Of a stretch of 13,985 bases of DNA, positions 1-6,043 are shown in pieces. Below the pieces are notes generated by a model. That model searched no databases. It was given only the letters and a program-made list of their open reading frames with translations, and was not told the origin of the DNA. Made by a program: the position numbers and the translations under genes. The DNA comes from Promethearchaeota archaeon (GTDB lineage Archaea > Asgardarchaeota > Lokiarchaeia > Sigynarchaeales > SOKP01), in contig JAHLWT010000060.1 in assembly GCA_019057775.1 (NCBI GenBank), positions 1 to 13,985 on the forward strand, read 5' to 3'. Positions within the stretch are counted from its first letter, which is position 1, and each line of letters begins with the position of its first letter.

Positions 1-195
1 GTCCTTTTGAAAACAAGTTTTCCAGGGATTACCTTCGGTGATCCCCAGGTGGAAGTCAATCAAAACCTAAATCAACCCTGACGGGTTTTCTTTTTTAGTC
101 TTGCGAGTCCTTTTGAAAACAAGTTTTCCAGGGATTACCTTCGGTGATCCCCAGGTGGAAGCCAATCAAAACCTAAATCAACCCTGATGGGTTAC
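1..195. repeat. Tandem intergenic repeat, period 106 bp
   Basis: Two near-identical copies lie at 1-89 and 107-195, offset exactly 106 bases. Each carries the same hairpins: GAAAACaaGTTTTC, then GGGAT-t-ACC-ttc-GGT-g-ATCCC, then an AACCC/GGGTT stem. A third, diverged partial copy starts near 211, where the first hairpin is GAAAGCaaGCTTTC. In that copy both stem arms changed together (A-T to G-C), which suggests the fold is maintained. The copies resemble repeat blocks I recall lying downstream of tRNA and GIY-YIG endonuclease genes in marine Bacteroidales; that link is from memory. No coding potential is seen. Confidence 0.85.
74..96 (+). terminator. Possible rho-independent terminator in the repeat
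   Basis: A short AACCC-tgac-GGGTT stem is followed by TTTTCTTTTTT. It lies in the first repeat copy. The second copy has the same stem (AACCC/GGGTT) but a poorer T tract. It would end transcripts running into the region from the left of the window. Confidence 0.4.
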
Positions 196-218
196 TTTTA
201 TTCTGGTTTCGTACCCTT

Positions 219-283
219 ATGAAAGCAAGCTTTCATCGGGCACTCACCAAAATAAAAAATCCCAGCTTCGCCGGGATTTATTT
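219..283. terminator. Third repeat hairpin plus AAATCCC/GGGATTT hairpin (displaced tRNA terminator)
   Basis: ATGAAAGC/GCTTTCAT forms a hairpin at 219-236. AAATCCC-a-GC-ttc-GC-c-GGGATTT forms a strong one at 257-279, with A-rich sequence on its left that reads as a T tract on the minus strand. It sits 8 bases beyond the tRNA 3'-end fragment at 288-313. This suggests it was the native terminator of tRNA-Ser before an element separated the two. Confidence 0.55.
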
Positions 284-287
284 AGGT

Positions 288-313
288 TTTGCGGAGAGAG
301 GGGCTCTCGAACC
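288..313. other. Left attachment site: fragment of tRNA-Ser 3' end
   Basis: TTTGCGGAGAGAGGGG (288-303) repeats exactly at 8952-8967, in the 3' end of the intact tRNA-Ser and in the same orientation. The match continues as TCGAACC after three mismatches (CTC here, GAT in the tRNA). Here the T-stem cannot form, so this is not a functional tRNA end. The integrase gene starts about 150 bases to the right. The natural reading is that crossover occurred in the 16-bp core and the mismatched right side came from the element. The left copy also makes a small palindrome, GAGAG-ggg-CTCTC (296-308), absent from the tRNA copy. Confidence 0.75.
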
Positions 314-417
314 TATCTTTTAAGATAAACCCATAAATTCATATTTCACGTTATGCAATAGCCTATTGAACGGGTGTTTCAAATAATAAGTATTTATTAA
401 CATTTATTTAAATTTAC

Positions 418-448
418 TTGGATTTACCGATATATGTATGTAAATTTG
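418..448 (+). promoter_or_regulatory. Bacteroidetes-type promoter of the integrase
   Basis: A -7 box TAAATTTG lies at 441-448 (consensus TAnnTTTG) and a -33 TTG at 418-420, spaced 20 bases. Transcription would begin near 455, just before the ATG at 467. This argues against the upstream ATG at 434, which lies within the promoter. Confidence 0.6.
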
Positions 449-466
449 CAAGTAAAATACTTAATT

Positions 467-1735
467 ATGGCAAGTATAAGATTCTATATTGAGAAAAGAA
501 CGGATAAAAAAACGGGTAAAATCCGTACTACAAATGTACCGATTTTTCTGAGTTTTACCTTTCAAAGAAAAAGGTTAATCCTTTATACCCAGGAAAGAAT
601 TAATATAAAAGACTGGGATTTTGAAAAACAGCGGGTTAAAAGCCACGTTAGAGGAGCAACTCAGATTAATGCTTACCTTGAAAGTTTGGCAGACGAAGTT
701 AAGGGATTATACAGGGATATAAGAACCAGGCGAGAAACTCCAACCGTTCAATTTATCCGGGAAAACCTTTCTATTAGGAAAAACATATCAAATAGGAATT
801 TCTATGATATTTTGGATGAATTTATTGATGTTGAGGGTAAAATGCAATTTTGGACTAAGGGTACTATAACAAAATTTAACACCCTTAAAAAACATATTCA
901 AAACTTTTCGCAAGCTAAAAGGTATGCTGTGGAATTTGACAGCCTGAACGAACATTTTTTTACCAGGTTCACAGATTATTTAATTCAGGACTGCAATCAT
1001 ATAAACTCCTATGTTTCAAAAAATATTAAAAATTTAAAATGGTTCTTAAATTGGACAAGGAAAAGGGGTTATAATAAAAACTTGTATTATTTGGATTTTT
1101 CCTTACCAAAAACTAAAAGTAAGGTTAGCCAAAATAACATAATAACCTTAACCTGGGATGAATTAATACATCTTTACGGATTAAAAATTGATTCTATTGC
1201 ATTAGATCATGTAAGGGATATATTTTGTTTTTTATGCTTCACTTCTTTACGTTATTCAGACGTATATAATTTGAAAAAAAGTAATATCCATAATGATTTT
1301 ATCCTGTTTGAAACGATAAAAACATCCTCCGAGCTGGGAATCCCTTTAAATGATTTATCAAAAGCACTGTTAAAAAAATATGAAAATTTCCCAGGTGATA
1401 AAGTTTTCCCTGTTATTTCCAACCAGAAAATGAATGGTCATCTCAAAACTATCGGAAAAATGGCAGGATTTAACGACAGGGTTACGATAGTTAAATATCG
1501 GGGATCTGAAAGAATAGAAAAAACATACCATAAATGGGAGTTACTAAGCACCCATGTAGGGCGAAAAACATTTATAACTATTGCAATTCAATTAAATATA
1601 CCTACGGAGGTAATAATGGCTATTACAGGACACCAAGATCATAAGATGTTAGAACGGTATTACAGGATTACTAACCCTCACAAAACGGCTGAAATGGCGA
1701 AATTTAGTAAATCATATATGAAAATAGCGAAATAA
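467..1735 (+). CDS. Tyrosine recombinase/integrase
   Basis: This catalyses site-specific integration and excision, here probably at the tRNA-Ser 3' end. The ORF is open from 434, but the start at 467 (MASIRFYIEK) is chosen because a promoter box covers 441-448 and this N-terminus matches the family. Numbered from the ATG at 434, there is an N-terminal arm-binding domain (about 12-105), a SAM-like core-binding domain (about 120-215) and a catalytic domain (about 235-425). Visible catalytic residues are R273 (SLRYSD), K296 (likely, ETIKTS), H374-xx-R377 (HVGRK), H400 (TGHQDH) and Y409 (LERYY). The length of 422 residues is normal for Bacteroidetes element integrases. All six residues are present, so it appears active. 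It is the gene closest to the left att site and is coupled to the next gene by a one-base overlap. Confidence 0.95.
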   Translation: MASIRFYIEKRTDKKTGKIRTTNVPIFLSFTFQRKRLILYTQERINIKDWDFEKQRVKSHVRGATQINAYLESLADEVKGLYRDIRTRRETPTVQFIRENLSIRKNISNRNFYDILDEFIDVEGKMQFWTKGTITKFNTLKKHIQNFSQAKRYAVEFDSLNEHFFTRFTDYLIQDCNHINSYVSKNIKNLKWFLNWTRKRGYNKNLYYLDFSLPKTKSKVSQNNIITLTWDELIHLYGLKIDSIALDHVRDIFCFLCFTSLRYSDVYNLKKSNIHNDFILFETIKTSSELGIPLNDLSKALLKKYENFPGDKVFPVISNQKMNGHLKTIGKMAGFNDRVTIVKYRGSERIEKTYHKWELLSTHVGRKTFITIAIQLNIPTEVIMAITGHQDHKMLERYYRITNPHKTAEMAKFSKSYMKIAK

Positions 1736-2481
1736 TGAAAGCAAAAGGATATAAAAGAAATCCAGAAACGATCGAGAAACTATATGAATGGATAAAAAAA
1801 ATAGTTGATAGTTTCACCTTGTTTAATGTTGGTGTGCAAAAAACCGGTATTAATGAAATAGCAAAAAATGAGTTAAAAGAATCCGACTATTATATCAAAC
1901 TTTATTTTGAAGGATTAAAAAAGCAAATTAATGATGATTTGATTTTTTCCCGTATAATTCAGGATTATGAAGAATTGAAAGACTATTTAGACGATAAATA
2001 TTTCAGTGATGAAATCATGCAAAAATTTGAACAGGGACAATTAAAAATATCTGATATACAAGATTCAGATATAATTAATAAATGGCTTAGTATGAATGTA
2101 AGAACAGAAATTTTATCCTACTTAAAAGAAAAAATTAATTCTATCAAAGAAACAGAACCACAAGAAACAGGTAAAAAATCTATACATAAAGGTTTAACAC
2201 ACAAACGCCAAGTATTGATATTATACTATCTTGGTTTTATTGATAACATACCATTAGATTCCGACCAAAAAAAAGGTAAACTTATTTCAAGAATAGTTGA
2301 CAAAAGTGAGAAAAACACAAAAGATCAATTTACCTACTGGAATATCAATTCAGATCACAGTCCTATTAAAAAAAATAATCTTCAATTTGTCTACAATCTT
2401 TTTACTGAATTAGAATTGCATGAAATAGCTTCCAGGATTGAAAAGGATATTCAAGAATTAAAAAAGATTCAAAAAAAGTAA
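1735..2481 (+). CDS. Unknown protein of Bacteroidetes mobile elements, 248 aa
   Basis: The ATG overlaps the integrase stop (TAATG), so the two are translationally coupled. The protein is charged, Lys/Glu-rich and predicted mostly helical, with no signal peptide or membrane segment. The C-terminal third (about 155-245) carries a pattern I recognise from uncharacterised proteins encoded next to integrases in small Bacteroidetes elements: LTHKRQVLILYYLG, then a KKGKLISRIVDKSEKNTK stretch, then NLQFVYNLFTELELHEIASRIEKD. The layout loosely resembles RteC-type regulatory proteins, but I cannot assign it. A role with the integrase in excision or regulation is inferred only from coupling. It could equally be a DNA-binding accessory protein. 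Confidence 0.8.
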   Translation: MKAKGYKRNPETIEKLYEWIKKIVDSFTLFNVGVQKTGINEIAKNELKESDYYIKLYFEGLKKQINDDLIFSRIIQDYEELKDYLDDKYFSDEIMQKFEQGQLKISDIQDSDIINKWLSMNVRTEILSYLKEKINSIKETEPQETGKKSIHKGLTHKRQVLILYYLGFIDNIPLDSDQKKGKLISRIVDKSEKNTKDQFTYWNINSDHSPIKKNNLQFVYNLFTELELHEIASRIEKDIQELKKIQKK

Positions 2482-2484
2482 AAA

Positions 2485-2510
2485 TTGTAGTCACTACAAC
2501 ACCCACTACA
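2485..2510. promoter_or_regulatory. Palindromic operator candidate upstream of HTH gene
   Basis: TTGTAGT-c-ACTACAA (2485-2499) is a perfect 15-base palindrome. A second CACTACA follows at 2504-2510, 12 bases after the first. The pair sits just upstream of a TAATTTTG box (2526-2533) and the HTH gene at 2565. It is therefore placed to act as an autoregulatory operator or as an excisionase site. Confidence 0.5.
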
Positions 2511-2525
2511 CACTATTGTTTAAAT

Positions 2526-2533
2526 TAATTTTG
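2526..2533 (+). promoter_or_regulatory. Possible -7 box for the HTH gene
   Basis: TAATTTTG fits TAnnTTTG and lies 31 bases before the ATG at 2565. No clear -33 TTTG is found at the right distance; the palindrome at 2485-2499 occupies the region upstream. Confidence 0.35.
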
Positions 2534-2564
2534 TTCGCAAAGCACGAATAAAGTTAATTTTTCC

Positions 2565-2834
2565 ATGCGACAAATAACCCTTCAAGAAATTTCAATTACA
2601 GAACTGACCGAAATTATTTCCAAAGCGGTAAAAAAAGAAATCAATAATTTACAGAAAGCTCCCGAACAGGGAACAAATGACACTTTAACCCGAAAAGAGT
2701 TAAGGGAATTTTTGGGCGTGTGTGATTGTACTCTCTGGAAATATCTTAAAAAAGGGTTACCGGTCTATCAGGTCGGTCGTAGGCAGTTATTCAAAAAAAG
2801 TGAAGTTTTAAATTTTATGAAAAGAAAAAATTAA
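2565..2834 (+). CDS. Excisionase-like / AlpA-like helix-turn-helix protein
   Basis: This is an 89-residue protein with a MerR/HTH_17-like winged-helix segment at about 41-86: LTRKELREFLGV, a turn, CTLWKYLKKG, then the wing LPVYQVGRRQLFKKSEVLNFM. This is the usual form of excisionases and small satellite regulators, which bind DNA at att sites or promoters. Residues 1-33 form a likely helical, charged extension (ITELTEIISKAVKKEINNL), common in Bacteroidetes members of the family. It follows the integrase operon after an 83-base gap holding a palindrome that it may bind. In phage satellites a protein of this kind often controls excision and induction by a helper; that role is inferred here. The call as an HTH protein is secure, the exact function is not. 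Confidence 0.88.
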   Translation: MRQITLQEISITELTEIISKAVKKEINNLQKAPEQGTNDTLTRKELREFLGVCDCTLWKYLKKGLPVYQVGRRQLFKKSEVLNFMKRKN

Positions 2835-3234
2835 AATAAAATAGGGAGTTCTGGCAGCCACTTCCGAACCTGATTTTATTGAGGTTAAAACAAAAAGCAG
2901 AGGTCTTTGAAATAAAAGAGGTATCCGTGAAGAAATCCTGGTGAGAGTTGGGGCTCTCAAAACCCAGGTCGGTCATCTTTAAAAATAACAAGCAACGGAT
3001 ACCCCTATATCGTTAACGCAGGGCGAGATTTCAAAAGGCAAAGTTACAAAAAAAAAAGAAAAAGTTAAAAAAGTTTTTGTAACAACCGGACATCAAGATT
3101 AAGAATACTTTTTAAGAGTAAAAGATTAAGATGACCGCAGGAAAAGCCCCAGGGTTAATATACATGTAATATTCTATATATGTTAATATGTTGTTAATAA
3201 AATTGAGAAAAATTTTCACAAAAAAACAGAAATC
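2835..3234. other. Non-coding, strongly structured 400-bp region
   Basis: No credible ORF is found. The stretch holds a nested set of inverted repeats (2918-3137), annotated separately, and an AT-rich segment 3150-3200 with GTTAATAT at 3154 and 3182 and GTTAATAA at 3193. Those short direct repeats upstream of the 172-residue gene could be iteron-like or promoter elements. The region is a candidate for a non-coding RNA, a replication origin or a packaging site. Confidence 0.6.
2918..3137 (+). ncRNA. Candidate structured RNA or origin with five nested stems
   Basis: Visible pairings, all perfect: GGTATCCGT (2920-2928) with ACGGATACC (2995-3003); inside it CCTGG (2937-2941) with CCAGG (2964-2968); stacked on that TGAGAG (2942-2947) with CTCTCA (2954-2959), loop TTGGGG; then CGGTCATCTT (2970-2979) with AAGATGACCG (3128-3137); and within the last loop GTTACAAAAA (3043-3052) with TTTTTGTAAC (3074-3083). 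The 10-bp pairing from 2970 starts inside the first stem and ends outside it, giving a pseudoknot-like topology. The strand is assumed from the neighbouring genes. I do not recognise a known RNA family. A double-stranded origin or packaging site would show the same symmetry. Confidence 0.5.
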
Positions 3235-3753
3235 ATGTTTTTTAATAAAGCATCTAAATTCCGCAAATCCGAAACATTAAAAACAGCGTTTCGACAGTAC
3301 CAGGTTCAAAACGTCTCACAATTCTTATTAGAAGCAAATCTTTATCCCAGGTTTCCCGATCCAATTACGGAAACAGCAGCAGCACGTTTGATTTTCCTTT
3401 GTTGTGTTGGGCATAGTACAGACTTTCGAAAGGTATTAGAGCAAGATGTAAAATCAGGTGAGTGTGTTGAGCGCATTGCAGAACTATTAACCGACACTAA
3501 AAAAATTAATGAGCTTAAATATTTGGAACTATATTTTGACCGGGAAAATTATCATTCTGCAATAGTTAAGATTTACGAAAAGGATAAGGAATATTCCGGG
3601 AGTGATCCGAAAGCACTTTTGAGTAAAAACTATTTATGTTGCCACAAGCTAACCAAAGATTTTCTATTCAGGATTTACGGTGAGATGCACGCTGAATTTT
3701 ATGAAGGTGATGAAAAGAATTTATTAATAAACGCAATTCTTAATAATAGTTAA
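3235..3753 (+). CDS. Unknown protein, 172 aa
   Basis: I do not recognise a family. The protein is soluble, with no signal peptide, and mixed helical. Four cysteines sit in two clusters (LCCVGH at about 55-60 and LCCHKL at about 133-138), each a CC pair followed within four residues by a histidine; metal binding is possible but unproven. The C-terminus is acidic (EFYEGDEKN). It follows the structured region and precedes the terminase small subunit, the position in which satellites often carry replication or helper-interference genes, so either role could be considered. The start is the first ATG after an AT-rich, A-tract leader typical of Bacteroidota. Base composition matches its neighbours. 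Confidence 0.75.
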   Translation: MFFNKASKFRKSETLKTAFRQYQVQNVSQFLLEANLYPRFPDPITETAAARLIFLCCVGHSTDFRKVLEQDVKSGECVERIAELLTDTKKINELKYLELYFDRENYHSAIVKIYEKDKEYSGSDPKALLSKNYLCCHKLTKDFLFRIYGEMHAEFYEGDEKNLLINAILNNS

Positions 3754-3791
3754 AATGACAGGCAAACTAACAAGCGAATATATAATAAGAA

Positions 3792-3852
3792 GGTTGTAAC
3801 TCATTGAGGGAGAGGGGGTATATAGATTGTTATTACCTCTTTGTAGTTAACC
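3792..3852. other. Inverted-repeat region before the terminase small subunit
   Basis: GGTT-gt-AACT (3792-3801) can pair with AGTT-AACC (3845-3852) with one 2-base bulge. AGAGG (3811-3815) pairs with CCTCT (3836-3840) inside. The segment lies in the 173-base gap between the 172-residue gene and terS. Phage cos/pac sites are often next to terS, so this gap is a reasonable place to look for one; nothing in the sequence proves it. Confidence 0.35.
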
Positions 3853-3926
3853 GCTCTCGTAGTGACGAAGATTTACACGCAATTATTGCATAGGGAATCA
3901 AAGTAAAATTTTATAACAGGGAAAAA

Positions 3927-4238
3927 ATGAAGCTCAACAAAGAAGCACAAACACTTTTTGATGAAATAAAATATCAGTATGAACTGGATGATCCCAGTAG
4001 TATTGCTATTTTAAAATTAGCTTGTGAATCTTTACAGATTATCCGGGATTGCGAAAAGATTATAGCAGAAGAGGGGTATTACGTAAGGGATAAGTATCAG
4101 CAGCTTCGAAGCCATCCCTGTACGGTCACTTTGAAGGATGCCAGGTCAGCATTATTACAGAGTTTAAAATTATTAAATCTTGAGGGTTTGCCTACCTCTA
4201 ATGTAGGCCGGCCGGCCGACCTCAAACATACATGCTAA
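3927..4238 (+). CDS. Phage terminase small subunit, P27 family
   Basis: The small terminase subunit recognises the packaging site on DNA and recruits the large ATPase/nuclease subunit. The 103-residue protein follows the P27/Terminase_4 pattern almost throughout: LNKEAQTLFDEIKYQYELDD (3-22), SIAILKLACESLQIIRDCEKII (24-45), AEEGYYVRDKYQQLRSHPC (46-64) with the typical G-x-x-V-x-D and HP, then DARSALLQSLKLLNL (71-85). The length is ordinary to slightly short. The next gene overlaps it by seven bases. No large subunit is encoded in the element, so it would have to work with a helper phage's. In satellites such a subunit redirects packaging toward satellite DNA. The 3' end contains the GC-rich repeat GGCCGGCCGGCC (4207-4218), out of character with the AT-rich surroundings. 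Confidence 0.85.
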   Translation: MKLNKEAQTLFDEIKYQYELDDPSSIAILKLACESLQIIRDCEKIIAEEGYYVRDKYQQLRSHPCTVTLKDARSALLQSLKLLNLEGLPTSNVGRPADLKHTC

Positions 4239-4642
4239 TTGATATGCAAAAGCTCAAAAGAAGAACACCGAGATTAACAGGCACAGATATTCAATACCTG
4301 TTTGACGGTACTGAACAGTTTGATAATGAAATTGATTTTGAAACCATCCAAGACAAATGGGAAAAGCACAAAACTGAAATTATTAAAACTTGGTTTGAGG
4401 ATACTGATCACCTTTTTAAAAGACCCTGGAGCTGGTGGAACTGGGATCATTCCAAAGCAAGGCGAAAAATATTGAAATTAAATGGAAATGTTGTTATGCC
4501 GGGATCACTTTTAGATTTCGGAGTTCCATATCAATTTGAAAAATATGATCATGATAGTGAGCCGGTTTTCGAAACACAAAGGAGTTACCTAATAAGAAAA
4601 AATTTACTTACAGAACAGGAAAAAACGATTATAGAAATTTGA
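4232..4642 (+). CDS. Terminase-associated RPWxWW protein, 136 aa
   Basis: The protein has an acidic N-terminal half, then FKRPWSWWNWDHSKARRK (about 62-79) and near the C-terminus FETQRSYLIRKNLLTEQE (113-130). This pair of motifs (RPWxWW, then a Tyr-Leu-x-x-x-x-Leu-Leu segment ending in Glu) is one I recall from short uncharacterised proteins encoded beside P27-type terminase small subunits in phages, so the assignment rests on motif plus context. The function is unknown; participation in packaging or terminase assembly is plausible. The ATG at 4232 overlaps terS by seven bases; a second ATG at 4244 (MQKLKRRTP) is an alternative start. It is followed by a structured 147-base gap and then the capsid gene. 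Confidence 0.75.
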   Translation: MLIDMQKLKRRTPRLTGTDIQYLFDGTEQFDNEIDFETIQDKWEKHKTEIIKTWFEDTDHLFKRPWSWWNWDHSKARRKILKLNGNVVMPGSLLDFGVPYQFEKYDHDSEPVFETQRSYLIRKNLLTEQEKTIIEI

Positions 4643-4672
4643 TATAAATACACCTGAAAAGGTTTTGATGGA

Positions 4673-4748
4673 TTTGCTGATAGTGACAATTTGAAAACGT
4701 GGCGTGGATCGTGAAGCGTTGCCAAGCAGGAGCGTTACTATCGGTAAA
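4673..4748 (+). promoter_or_regulatory. 15-bp stem structure in the leader of the capsid gene
   Basis: TTTGCTGATAGTGAC (4673-4687) pairs with GTTACTATCGGTAAA (4734-4748) over 15 positions, with only three G-U type pairs and no mismatch. Within the 46-base interior TGGC (4700-4703) pairs with GCCA (4721-4724). It lies 41 bases before the capsid ATG at 4790. It could be a leader RNA controlling capsid synthesis, a packaging signal on the DNA, or a small RNA. G-U pairs rather than exact DNA symmetry favour RNA. The strand is assumed to be that of the capsid gene. Confidence 0.55.
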
Positions 4749-4789
4749 AACATCCTTATTAACTTAGTATTAATTTAATAATAATAATT

Positions 4790-6043
4790 ATGACAAATAC
4801 ACAATTAAAGTTACTTCATGAACAAAAAGGTGAAGCGACTAATAAAATAAGGAAAATTGCAGATGAAATTCAGGGATCAAGTGATTTAAAGGAAGTGAAG
4901 GATTTACAACGCAAATTCGATTCGTTGACGGAAGAAGTTGAAAAACTTACAGTCCAAATAAAAATAGGCGAACAGCAGGAAGGAATTGACGTTAATAAGG
5001 CACATTACATTAATAGCGATTCAGAAATATCCGGTTATAGTATGGTCAATAGTCTCCCAAATGACAATTATAAGAACAATCCCGCTTTCCAGGCATTGCG
5101 AAAATATGCCATATATGGTGAAAAGGGTTTGAGTATGGAAGAAAGAGCCAATTATTTTACAACCACAGATGGTGAAGGTGGCTATACAATTCCGACCGGA
5201 CTTCATAACGAAATACATTTGAGTAAATTGGCATATGGCGGACTTATCAGTCCTGACAACGTTTCATGGTTGCAAACAACGACCGGGAACGATATAACTA
5301 TTCCGGCCACAGATGACACCGGAAATGCTGGTTTTTTGGTAACAGAAAAAACTGACCTCACTACGAGTGCTGCAAACATGACATTTACCGGCGTAGCTCT
5401 AAAAGCATATAAATATTCCAGTGGTATGGTCGTTGTAACAAATGAGCTTTTAAGTGACAGCAGCTTTGAATTTGGTAGGTTTCTCTTTGATACTCTGTTA
5501 GTTAGACTATGGAGAGGTCTCAACACGGCTTTCACAACGGGAGACGGTAGTTCTAAACCAACTGGAGTTTATGCGACAGCAACCAAAGGTGAGGATGCTA
5601 CAAAAAGAGGCCTTCTGCGGACAGATTTACTGGAGTTGTATCATAGTGTTGATCCTGCGTACAGGATCGGGCCGAAGGTTAGGTGGATGATGAATGACTC
5701 AACCCTTAAAGTGTTGAAAGCTATAGTTTTAGGATCAACATACGATATGAGCCCAATGTGGCAGGAAAGTGTCAGAGTTGGCGAGCCGCAAACGATTGAA
5801 GGTAAGCCTTTTATAGTTAATCAGGCAATGGAGGACATTTTTCCAACCTATAAGCCTGTAATCTTTGGGGATTTGAGCGAGGTGGTAGTTAGAGAAGCCG
5901 GCCCGCTGCGATTCGTTAGACTAACAGAGCGGTATGCCGAGCTTGATCAGGTAGCGTTCTGTGTGCTTGGAAGATTTGATTGTAATAAGTTAGCAGTAAC
6001 GGGAACATATCCTTATAAGTTCCTCAGAAATGCAACCACTTAA
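4790..6043 (+). CDS. HK97-fold phage major capsid protein
   Basis: This is the structural shell protein. The 417 residues have the standard build: an N-terminal coiled-coil delta/scaffolding segment (about 1-62, TNKIRKIADEI...TEEVEKLTVQI), a linker, then the HK97 fold from about residue 122 (FTTTDGEGGYTIPTGL), with VSWLQTTTGNDITIPAT (158-174), YKYSSGMVVVTNELLSDS (208-224) and TAFTTGDGSSKPTGV (246-260), all hallmark positions. The C-terminus, with its FGDLSEVVVREAGPLRF-like strand and a YAELDQVAFCVLGRFD segment, is intact. In HK97-type phages the delta domain is removed by a dedicated protease; none is encoded here, so either a helper supplies it or it stays attached. It overlaps the next gene by one base. 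A phage-type capsid rather than an encapsulin is indicated by the delta domain and the terS neighbour. Confidence 0.95.
   Translation: MTNTQLKLLHEQKGEATNKIRKIADEIQGSSDLKEVKDLQRKFDSLTEEVEKLTVQIKIGEQQEGIDVNKAHYINSDSEISGYSMVNSLPNDNYKNNPAFQALRKYAIYGEKGLSMEERANYFTTTDGEGGYTIPTGLHNEIHLSKLAYGGLISPDNVSWLQTTTGNDITIPATDDTGNAGFLVTEKTDLTTSAANMTFTGVALKAYKYSSGMVVVTNELLSDSSFEFGRFLFDTLLVRLWRGLNTAFTTGDGSSKPTGVYATATKGEDATKRGLLRTDLLELYHSVDPAYRIGPKVRWMMNDSTLKVLKAIVLGSTYDMSPMWQESVRVGEPQTIEGKPFIVNQAMEDIFPTYKPVIFGDLSEVVVREAGPLRFVRLTERYAELDQVAFCVLGRFDCNKLAVTGTYPYKFLRNATT

Noticed and set aside
1..240. CRISPR array
   Set aside because: The period is 106 bases with almost the whole unit repeated and only two and a half copies; no spacers and no cas genes.
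2962..2973. ACCCAGGTCGGT shared with 7529-7540
   Set aside because: A single 12-base match within 8.7 kb is expected by chance about as often as not; no extended similarity.
4207..4218. GGCCGGCCGGCC as a special site
   Set aside because: It lies within the terS reading frame (GRPAD region); unusual composition but no evidence of function.
5021..5535. Two minus-strand ORFs inside the capsid gene
   Set aside because: They are shadows of the capsid frame with no family resemblance and no promoter.
4790..6043. Encapsulin nanocompartment instead of phage capsid
   Set aside because: It has an N-terminal delta-type coiled coil, a length of 417 residues, and terminase and head-protein neighbours; no cargo enzyme is present.
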